Shown in pieces: positions 7,057 through 13,041 of a stretch of DNA of 17,067 nt. The stretch lies in the NCBI GenBank assembly GCA_036264235.1, contig DATARH010000058.1:1-17067 (forward strand), given 5' to 3'. Within the stretch, counting starts at the first letter, position 1. Each line of letters opens with the position of its first letter. Below the pieces are notes generated by a model that was given only the letters and a program-made list of their open reading frames with translations, was not told the origin of the DNA and made no database searches. A program made the position numbers and the translations under genes. This DNA is from DATARH01 sp036264235 (GTDB lineage: Bacteria > Pseudomonadota > Alphaproteobacteria > ATCC43930 > CGMCC-115725).

Positions 7057-8262
7057 TTATTCCGCCGCCTGGGCTGGGCGCAGCTGCACCGAATTGGGGC
7101 CGTAGCGGTCGCGGAACGGCTGGGTGTCGATCTCTTCCAATTCGATCTCGCGCGCCAGCACTTTCTTTTTCCATTCCTCATGTGCCGGGATGTTGGCGTG
7201 CATCTCGGGCATAACCTCGCGCGCGAACAGTTCCAGACTTTCGCAGATGTCCTCGTGCGTATTGTTGCCGGCCTGGTTCAACAGGATCACCTGGTCGACA
7301 TGCGAGGTCTCGAACTTGCGCAGTTTCTGGCGCAGCGTTTCGGGCGAGCCGATCAGACCGCCCGATAGCGCACGGCGGTGCGCGTCCGGGTTGGCGTGCT
7401 TCCACTTCTCGTACTCGTCCCACAGATTGACGGTACCCGGCGGCGGTCGCTCGCGCGTCGCGCTCTGACCGTAAAAGCGCAGCGCGAACTGGAAGAACGG
7501 GATGCCGTCGGCACGGCGGCGCGCCTCCTCGTCGGTGTCGGCGCACATGAAATAGCTGACGATCGCGATGTTCGGGTTGGTGACGTAGTCGGCGAGCTTT
7601 TCCTGCCGCTTGGTGAAGGAGTTGTAGTAGGCGTGGACCCAGGCATGCGCCGCGTCGGCCGACAGGAATTGGAAGGCCAGCGCACCGAGGCCACGCCGCC
7701 CGGCCATCTCGATCGTATCGAGCGCCGAGCAGGCAACCCATAGCGGCGGGTGCGGCTTCTGGATCGGCTTGGGCACGACATTGCGCAGCGGCATGTCGAA
7801 ATATTTGCCGTGATGCTCGACGCCGCCGTCGCGGAACATTGGGATGACGGCCCGGATGCCTTCCTCCCAGATCGCGCGCTTCTCTTCGAAGGCGACGCCG
7901 AACGGCTCCAATTCGGTGTTGCTGGCGCTCTCGCCGGTGCCGAATTCGACACGGCCGTTCGACACCAGGTCCAGCGCGGCGATGCGCTCGGCACAGCGCG
8001 CCGGGTGCGTCGTCGTCAATTGCATGATGCCGTGAGCGAGGCGGATCCGTTTTGTCCGCTGGCTGGCGGCGGCGAGGAACACTTCGGGCGCCGGCGAGTG
8101 CGAATATTCCTCGAGGAAATGGTGCTCGACCTCCCAGGCGAAGTCGTAGCCGAGCTTGTCGGCCAGTTCGACCTGATCCAGCGCGTTCTGATAGAGCCGG
8201 TGCTCGCCGCCCGCTTCCCACGGACGCGGAATCTGCAGTTCGTAGAAAATGCCGAACTTCAT
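7057..8262 (-). CDS. LLM-class flavin-dependent monooxygenase, bacterial-luciferase LuxA-like
   Basis: A 401-residue luciferase-like monooxygenase that would use FMNH2 and oxygen to oxidise an organic substrate such as an aldehyde, sulfonate or ether. The N-terminus MKFGIFYE is the first barrel strand. WEVEHHFLEEYSHSPAPEV (43-61) holds the LuxA-type EHHF motif (46-49), followed by GIMQLTTTHPARCAERIAALDLVSNGRVEFGTGES, closely matching bacterial luciferase spacing. Start ATG at 8262 is preceded by an excellent AGGAGG Shine-Dalgarno (8269-8274, minus strand). The C-terminal 60 residues are charged and extend past the barrel, as in several soil-bacterial members. It belongs to a different subfamily from the LLM gene at 4260-5168 and converges on the lactate-permease-type gene. 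Substrate unknown. Confidence 0.92.
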   Translation of the reverse strand: MKFGIFYELQIPRPWEAGGEHRLYQNALDQVELADKLGYDFAWEVEHHFLEEYSHSPAPEVFLAAASQRTKRIRLAHGIMQLTTTHPARCAERIAALDLVSNGRVEFGTGESASNTELEPFGVAFEEKRAIWEEGIRAVIPMFRDGGVEHHGKYFDMPLRNVVPKPIQKPHPPLWVACSALDTIEMAGRRGLGALAFQFLSADAAHAWVHAYYNSFTKRQEKLADYVTNPNIAIVSYFMCADTDEEARRRADGIPFFQFALRFYGQSATRERPPPGTVNLWDEYEKWKHANPDAHRRALSGGLIGSPETLRQKLRKFETSHVDQVILLNQAGNNTHEDICESLELFAREVMPEMHANIPAHEEWKKKVLAREIELEEIDTQPFRDRYGPNSVQLRPAQAAE

Positions 8263-8302
8263 CGGGTTCCTCCTGATGGCGTGGATGATGCCCGGCGGGG
8301 TT

Positions 8303-8318
8303 CGGCATTACAATGCCG
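8303..8318. promoter_or_regulatory. Operator-like inverted repeat CGGCATT-AC-AATGCCG
   Basis: Perfect 7-base arms separated by two bases, in the 121-base divergent gap between the LuxA-like gene and the cysteine-ladder membrane protein gene. Compact symmetry and position suggest a dimeric repressor site serving one or both promoters. Confidence 0.4.
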
Positions 8319-8333
8319 GATCGGGTTGGCATC

Positions 8334-8350
8334 CGGCGGTTCGGCCGCCG
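8334..8350. other. GC-rich hairpin with UUCGG loop
   Basis: CGGCGG (8334-8339) and CCGCCG (8345-8350) enclose a TTCGG loop, 34 bases before the start of the downstream gene. It may be a leader hairpin in that mRNA. In such GC-rich DNA it could also be coincidence. Confidence 0.25.
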
Positions 8351-8383
8351 CGGCTGGGCTCCCGGGCGGGCGGGTGGAGGGCG

Positions 8384-9187
8384 ATGCAAAAATACTGGAT
8401 CGTGCCCCTGGCGCTGCTGGCATCGGCCGTGGCCGTCGCGATGATCCTCAACGATATCCGCAACGTCGCTGAGGTATTCCAGCTCGCCGATCCCACCGGG
8501 TCTTTTGGGTTTTACCTGCATCTCGGCGGGCTGGCGGCGAACCTGGCGGTGCTGTTCGTCGGCGTTTGCGTCCTGGTCCCACGCGTTCGAACGCGCGTTC
8601 GGCTCGGGCTCGCGGTTCTGGTCTTCGTTCCGTCGATCCTAGAAGCGGTCGCCGCGCTTCCCTGCTTTCTCGCGGCGCGCCCGGGCGCGCTTTGCGGCCT
8701 GGGCGTCATTCTTGTTCTCGAGGCGAGTATTCCGATCGTCCTTCTCTCTGCTCTTGGCTTCATCGCGGCCGCAAGGCTTCGCGCGATAAGGATTGCCGGC
8801 GCGGTCCTGCTCGGATTAGCTGCCGGTGCCCAGGCCTTGTTGGCGCCTGCCGAGCCGCGGGATTGCGACAAGCTTGCCGAGGTTACAAAGCGGTCCAGTT
8901 GCCTGAACGCGTTTGCCGCTCGCTCGCATGACGAGACCATCTGTCGGGCCATCGAATTCCGCTCGACCCGCTTTACGTGTCTGCGCGAAGTCGCTGTCGA
9001 AAAGCAGCGGCCGCAGCTCTGCGGCGAGATCGTCGATACCGGACCGATCGCTTCGTATGAATCGCCGGCGAGCTTCTACCGCGACGCCTGCTTCCAGAAT
9101 TTGGCCTATGCGATGCATGATCACGCCCAGTGTGGCCGAGTTGAAGACCGGCAGCTGCGCGCGAGTTGCGAGAATGGCGTTCCCTAG
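8384..9187 (+). CDS. Five-helix membrane protein with C-terminal cysteine-ladder domain, unknown function
   Basis: I do not recognise a named family. The 267-residue protein has hydrophobic helices at about 5-22, 43-67, 73-95, 103-131 and 134-154, then a soluble tail of about 110 residues. The tail holds cysteines at 161, 173, 187, 199, 213, 236, 250 and 262. Their steps are 12, 14, 12, 14, 23, 14 and 12, an almost perfect alternation with one gap where a cysteine would be expected near 225 (Y225 is there). An odd number of helices with a cytoplasmic N-terminus would place this domain in the periplasm, where the cysteines could form disulfides; metal binding is the alternative. ATG at 8384 follows GGAGG (8376-8380); an earlier in-frame ATG at 8249 lacks such a site and would overlap the divergent gene. 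Its stop overlaps the next gene's likely start. Confidence 0.85.
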   Translation: MQKYWIVPLALLASAVAVAMILNDIRNVAEVFQLADPTGSFGFYLHLGGLAANLAVLFVGVCVLVPRVRTRVRLGLAVLVFVPSILEAVAALPCFLAARPGALCGLGVILVLEASIPIVLLSALGFIAAARLRAIRIAGAVLLGLAAGAQALLAPAEPRDCDKLAEVTKRSSCLNAFAARSHDETICRAIEFRSTRFTCLREVAVEKQRPQLCGEIVDTGPIASYESPASFYRDACFQNLAYAMHDHAQCGRVEDRQLRASCENGVP

Positions 9188-10440
9188 TGGCTGAGCCGCA
9201 GCAGGCTGGTGCAATCCGAGAGGCTGCCGGCGAGGAGGCCGGTGCCGCGGCGCATTGGCGGCAGACGCTATGGGCGATGGTCGCGATCCAGTTCGTGATG
9301 ACCGCCGCGTTCTCGATGTTGACCCCGATCATGCCGCTGTTCCTGCCGGTGCTCGGCGTCACCAGCGAGCGCGCGATCGACATCTGGGCCGGGATTCTGA
9401 ACGGCATCACCTCGTTCATCGCCGCTTTCGCCTCGCCGCTATGGGGCCGGGTCGCCGATCGGCGCGGCCGCAAACTGATGCTGCTGCGCTCCGGCATCGC
9501 GATCGGCTTCTTCACCGTGCTGATGGGCACCGCCACCAATGTCTGGCAATTCTTCTCGTACCGCGCGCTGATGGGCGTGTTCGCCGGGTTTTCCAGCGCC
9601 GCGATTGCGCTGGTCGCGAGCCAGGTCCCCGAGGCTCGTCTCGGCTATTGCCTCGGCTGGCTCAGCACCGGGCAATTGGTCGGGTCGCTGGTCGGACCGA
9701 TCATCGGCGGATTGCTGGCCGATATGTCCGGCAGCTACCGCATCCCGTTCTACTGCACCGCGGTGACGATTTTCGTCGCGATGGGGCTGGTCTGGTTCAT
9801 CGTGCAGGAGGAGTTCACCCGGCCAAACCGCGACCGCAGCGCCCGATCGTCAATCAGCAGCCTGTTCGCGCTGATCGCGACGCCGGCACTGCTGGCGCTG
9901 TTTTTCGTGCTGCTGATGGCGCAGTTCGGCGTGCGCACCGTGCAGCCGATCGTGACGCTCTACGTCAAGGACATGCTGGGGCCGGTGCCAAACCTCGCGA
10001 CACTGGCCGGCATCGCGTTCTCGATCACCGGTCTCGCCAACGTGATCTCGGCGCCGTTTCTCGGCAACCGCAGCGATGTGATCGGCTATCGCCGGGTGCT
10101 GTTGATCTGCCTCGCCGGCGGCGTACTGACGACCTTGCCGCAGGCCTTTACCGACAATTACTGGCTCTTCACCGCCGAGCGGTTCGCGGTCGGGCTGTTC
10201 ATCGGTGGGCTGCTGCCGACCGCGAACGCGCTGGTCGGGCGCCTGGTGTCGCGCGCCGACCGCGGCGCGGTATACGGCATGACCTCGTCGGCGATGTTCA
10301 TGGGAAATTCGTTGGGGCCGCTGCTCGGCGGCGCGATTGCCGCCTCGTTCGGCCTCAGTTGGGTGTTTTTGCTGACGGCTGCCGTGATGGCCGCGAACCT
10401 CGCCTGGGTTTATTACCGGGTTCCCGAATACCGGGCGTAG
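9187..10440 (+). CDS. MFS transporter, MdtG-like drug:H+ antiporter group
   Basis: Inner-membrane exporter of 417 residues with 12 predicted helices. MFS motif A reads GRVADRRGRKLML at 87-99. The first half strongly resembles E. coli MdtG (RALMGVFAGF, ALVASQVPEARLG, LSTGQLVGSLVGP, GGLLAD), a DHA1-family efflux protein. A TTG at 9166 also opens the frame, but GTG at 9187 shares its G with the preceding TAG stop (TAGTG), an arrangement typical of translational coupling. Neither start has a strong Shine-Dalgarno, which also fits coupling. The likely role is export of an amphipathic or toxic compound; the substrate is unknown. The final codons (AANLAWVYYRVPEYRA) recur in diverged form at 12255-12294. 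Confidence 0.9.
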   Translation: MAEPQQAGAIREAAGEEAGAAAHWRQTLWAMVAIQFVMTAAFSMLTPIMPLFLPVLGVTSERAIDIWAGILNGITSFIAAFASPLWGRVADRRGRKLMLLRSGIAIGFFTVLMGTATNVWQFFSYRALMGVFAGFSSAAIALVASQVPEARLGYCLGWLSTGQLVGSLVGPIIGGLLADMSGSYRIPFYCTAVTIFVAMGLVWFIVQEEFTRPNRDRSARSSISSLFALIATPALLALFFVLLMAQFGVRTVQPIVTLYVKDMLGPVPNLATLAGIAFSITGLANVISAPFLGNRSDVIGYRRVLLICLAGGVLTTLPQAFTDNYWLFTAERFAVGLFIGGLLPTANALVGRLVSRADRGAVYGMTSSAMFMGNSLGPLLGGAIAASFGLSWVFLLTAAVMAANLAWVYYRVPEYRA

Positions 10441-10488
10441 GTAGGCCCAATGGCGAGGTCAGGGGCACGTAAGCGGGCGACGCAAGCG

Positions 10489-10515
10489 GGGCCGGAACAG
10501 CGCTCGTTCCGGCCC
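10489..10515. terminator. Perfect 10-base stem-loop between convergent genes
   Basis: GGGCCGGAAC (10489-10498) and GTTCCGGCCC (10506-10515) pair perfectly around a 7-base loop. It lies in the 89-base gap between the convergent stops of the MFS gene and the secreted-protein gene. It lacks a T tract, so it may act as an RNA 3'-end stabiliser or a weak terminator for either strand. Confidence 0.5.
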
Positions 10516-10529
10516 GCGCTGCCTCGACG

Positions 10530-12137
10530 CTATTCCACGAAGGCGACGCCGCGATAGACCTTGCCATAGGTCGGGCCGACCACGGTCTTGAACGATTCGT
10601 TCAGCACGGCCCCGCTCATCGTCGTGGCCGAGAGCTGGTCGGTGATCCGCACCACCTTGTTCGGATCGGCGCCTTGATCGCCCGAGGTGCTCGATGTCGA
10701 GGTGGTGGCCCACAGCGTCACGCTGTTGTCGTCCTCGTTGACGATTCCGGTCAGGTTGCGCAGACCGACTGTCGTCACATCGGGATAAGGCCCGTCGGCG
10801 CCGGTCAGATTGGTGTCGACCGTTCCGATCAGCCTCTTGGTGAGAACGTAGTCGAGCTGCCACGTGCCGTTGACGAGGCTCCATTTCTCGAGACCAGCGT
10901 GCGTCGACGTATCGATCGCGTTGCCCGACCCTTCATCGCTCACGTACATCGTCGTCGAGTTCGCGAAAAATACGGCGAACGGCGTGAAGTTACCGCCGGT
11001 CGCCTTGGCCGAATCCGTCGGGAAACCCGGCACAACGGTGATCGTGGTCGATGCCGCGTTCGCCAAAGTCGGCAGTGAAGGGACCGTGTAGACCGTCTGG
11101 ATGCCGTTGCTGCCGCTGCCCTTGGTGAAGTAGAGCGCGCCGCCGAATTCGGTGACGCCGCGGTAATTGTTGTCCTTGCCGGGCTTGTCGGGTTTGGCGC
11201 CGGGAAACGTGAACTGGAGCAACGGATCGACCTCTGCCGAATTTCCGGCGGGGATCGGGACGCTTGCTGAAGGCGCGTCGATCGGATTGACGACCTCGAG
11301 CCCTGTCGTCTCGGTGACGTCGGGGCTGGTGCCGTTGCTCGGCCCGAATGTCGCCGCGTTGCCGTTGTTGGCATTGCCGACGGTGTAATAGAGCCCGTTC
11401 GAGCCCAACAGCGCCGAGCGGCCGTTATTGCCGCCATAGTCGATGGTCGGCGTGTAGACCAGCTCCCCGTCTTCGTCCATCGACACGATTGTGCGAGGGA
11501 AGGCGTAATTCGGGCCGAAGGCGAAAGTCACCGGGTTTGTCGGGTCCTGCCCCGCCACGGCATCGGAATTCGACACGTCGAGCGCGCCGACTCCGGCGCC
11601 GCCATAGGCGACGAACACCAGTTGAGACCGGCCATGATCCCGGCGGAGATGGAGGCCCAGCTCCGACTTGGAGGGAAAGCTGGTGACGACCTGATCCGTA
11701 GGGACCGCAAACTGGCGCTTGATTCGGCCGTCTAGCGGGTCGACATCCAACAACTCGATCGGGGAGGTGACCCCGAAACTGCCGTCGACCGAAGCGTTGT
11801 TCCAGACGACGGGATATTTGTTGCCTGCGACGGCGATGGTGGTCGCGGTTGCCTTGTTGGCTAGCTTCGTGATCCCTGCCATCAGAGAGGCAACGGCGCC
11901 CTGCGTCCGGTCGTATGTGCTGCTGCTGATGATCAGGGAGCCGGGTTCGAGAAACCGCCGCTCGTTGTCCTGATCCTCGTTCCCTTGCCGCCCGGCTGAT
12001 ATGCCGTTGCCGCGATCGGAGCCCCGATCGTCTGCTCTCGCGCCAGGGATACCCGCCGCCATGACAAGCGCGACGAGGCTGCAGCCCGCGCGCAGCAAAG
12101 CATAATTGGTGGATCGACGATAAGTGCCGTAAAACAT
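10530..12137 (-). CDS. Secreted beta-propeller-like protein of unknown function
   Basis: A 535-residue exported protein. Residues 1-35 are a signal peptide (arginine-rich start, hydrophobic core, GARA/DD cleavage), with no lipobox. A short charged linker follows (about 36-60, rich in D, G, N, R), then a long region dominated by G, N, S, T, V and D. It contains recurring strand-like units such as GGALYFTKGSGSNG, TTMYVSDEGSGNA, GLYYTVGNANNG and DDNSVTLWATTS. These resemble blades of NHL/YVTN-type propellers, though no canonical repeat can be assigned by eye. No catalytic motif, C-terminal anchor or transmembrane helix is apparent. ATG at 12137 has GGGGAG (12144-12149) upstream on the minus strand; the frame extends to 12230 but that part lacks a start site. 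It is convergent with the MFS gene and divergent from the sirtuin gene. Possible roles are extracellular ligand binding or an orphan hydrolase. Confidence 0.8.
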   Translation of the reverse strand: MFYGTYRRSTNYALLRAGCSLVALVMAAGIPGARADDRGSDRGNGISAGRQGNEDQDNERRFLEPGSLIISSSTYDRTQGAVASLMAGITKLANKATATTIAVAGNKYPVVWNNASVDGSFGVTSPIELLDVDPLDGRIKRQFAVPTDQVVTSFPSKSELGLHLRRDHGRSQLVFVAYGGAGVGALDVSNSDAVAGQDPTNPVTFAFGPNYAFPRTIVSMDEDGELVYTPTIDYGGNNGRSALLGSNGLYYTVGNANNGNAATFGPSNGTSPDVTETTGLEVVNPIDAPSASVPIPAGNSAEVDPLLQFTFPGAKPDKPGKDNNYRGVTEFGGALYFTKGSGSNGIQTVYTVPSLPTLANAASTTITVVPGFPTDSAKATGGNFTPFAVFFANSTTMYVSDEGSGNAIDTSTHAGLEKWSLVNGTWQLDYVLTKRLIGTVDTNLTGADGPYPDVTTVGLRNLTGIVNEDDNSVTLWATTSTSSTSGDQGADPNKVVRITDQLSATTMSGAVLNESFKTVVGPTYGKVYRGVAFVE

Positions 12138-12254
12138 TCGTATTCTCCCCTGTGGATCGGATTTGAAAGACCGTTGCCGGCGAACAATATCTCTTGCTGG
12201 TGTGACGCTTTGATTGCGCCGGTGTTGCAACGTGATCGATCGCCCGACGAGACA

Positions 12255-12320
12255 GCGGCGAACCTCGCCTGGGTCTGTTGCCGCGTTCCGGAATTGACCG
12301 AGGAGCGCCCGACGCCATGA
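12255..12320 (+). pseudogene. Relic of the 3' end of an MFS gene
   Basis: Bases 12255-12294 match 10390-10429, the end of the intact MFS gene, at 34 of 40 positions without gaps. In the same frame the relic encodes AANLAWVCCRVPEL against AANLAWVYYRVPEY in the intact gene. Four of the six differences are silent third-position changes; the other two are Tyr to Cys. The frame then reads TEERPTP and stops at TGA 12318-12320, which overlaps the sirtuin ATG (ATGA). Homology ends abruptly upstream of 12255. The silent-site pattern says it descends from a once-functional paralogue tail and is not a fresh copy. Confidence 0.7.
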
Positions 12321-13036
12321 GAGGGCCGTGGCCGCAATCGCCTGACATCGTCATGCTGACCGGGCCGGGGCTGGCGCGGGAGTCGCGGTTCGATCCGTTC
12401 GCGCCCAATGCTATGCCGTCAGGTCTCACCCTGTCCGATTTGGTGACGCCGGAGGGGTTCGCCCGCGATCCCGAACGGGTGCAGGCGTTCTACAACGGGC
12501 TTCGGCGAAATTTGCTGGCGCAAGTGCAGCCCAATGCGGCGCACGAAGCGCTGTCGGTGCTGGAGATGTTGCGCAAGAACCAAGTGTTGATCGTCACGCG
12601 CAATATCGACGATCTGCACGAACGCGCGAAATCGCAGGCGGTGCTACACACGAATGGCGAGTTGCTGAAGGCGCGCTGCATGATCTGCACCAACGCGTCG
12701 GAGTGGCTGGACGACATCACGCCAGATTCGGCCTGCCCGGTCTGCGGCAATCCGGGGCATCTGCGGCCGGATGTCGTCTGGGTTGGCGAGGCGCCGCTGC
12801 GGATGGAGACCGTCTACGAGGCGGCGAGCCACTGCCGCCTGTTCTTGATTATCGGCGCGGCCGTGATATCCGAGCCGTGGGCGGGCTTGGTGCGTGATGC
12901 ACGCGGCGCCGGCGTCCGCATCGTCGAGTTTGCTCGCGACCCGGTCGCGGCGCCAGGCCTGTTCGATGAACGGCTTTCAGGACCGCTCGTCGTAACCGTG
13001 CCGGCTTATGTGAAGACGCTGCTGGCAGAACACTGA
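12317..13036 (+). CDS. CobB-like sirtuin (Sir2 fold) with degenerate active site, probable pseudoenzyme
   Basis: A 239-residue protein clearly homologous to E. coli CobB: VTPEGFARDPERVQAFYN (43-60), NIDDLHERA (96-104), GELLKARC (114-121) and LRPDVVWVGE (149-158). The zinc cysteines are intact (121, 124, 140, 143). The NAD and catalytic elements are not. GAGIS has become GPGLA (16-20), the following PTFR/RTFR arginine is lost, TQN is TRN (94-96), the general-base histidine in HxHG is Asn113 (HTNG), GTS is GAA (180-182), and the asparagine ending the VELN strand is Ala206. The class III acyl-binding YxxR reads Y59-N-G-L62. Deacylase activity is therefore unlikely; a structural, NAD-sensing or binding role is possible. 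The start ATG at 12317 overlaps the stop of the MFS relic (ATGA) and has GAGGAG at 12300-12305. The stop is 5 bases from the convergent GMC gene. Confidence 0.88.
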   Translation: MRGPWPQSPDIVMLTGPGLARESRFDPFAPNAMPSGLTLSDLVTPEGFARDPERVQAFYNGLRRNLLAQVQPNAAHEALSVLEMLRKNQVLIVTRNIDDLHERAKSQAVLHTNGELLKARCMICTNASEWLDDITPDSACPVCGNPGHLRPDVVWVGEAPLRMETVYEAASHCRLFLIIGAAVISEPWAGLVRDARGAGVRIVEFARDPVAAPGLFDERLSGPLVVTVPAYVKTLLAEH

Positions 13037-13041
13037 CGACA

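Noticed and set aside
7178..8521. 447-codon minus-strand frame overlapping the LuxA-like gene
   Set aside because: Shadow frame, arginine/proline/alanine-rich with no homology signature; the overlapping frame encodes a textbook LLM protein.
9166..9187. TTG at 9166 as start of the MFS gene
   Set aside because: In frame and possible, but no Shine-Dalgarno and it would overlap the upstream gene by 22 bases; the GTG in TAGTG is the simpler choice. Not fully excluded.
9255..10472. 405-codon plus-strand frame over the MFS gene
   Set aside because: Out-of-frame shadow rich in R, D and A without hydrophobic helices, while the correct frame gives a 12-helix transporter with motif A.
12224..12241. 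Short palindromes GTTGCAAC and GATCGATC upstream of the secreted-protein gene
   Set aside because: Eight-base palindromes without spacer symmetry or repetition; expected by chance.
10441..12254. Transposon or insertion-sequence origin for the segment between the two MFS tails
   Set aside because: No transposase, no terminal inverted repeats seen, and the flanking similarity is coding-type (silent differences), not a target-site duplication.
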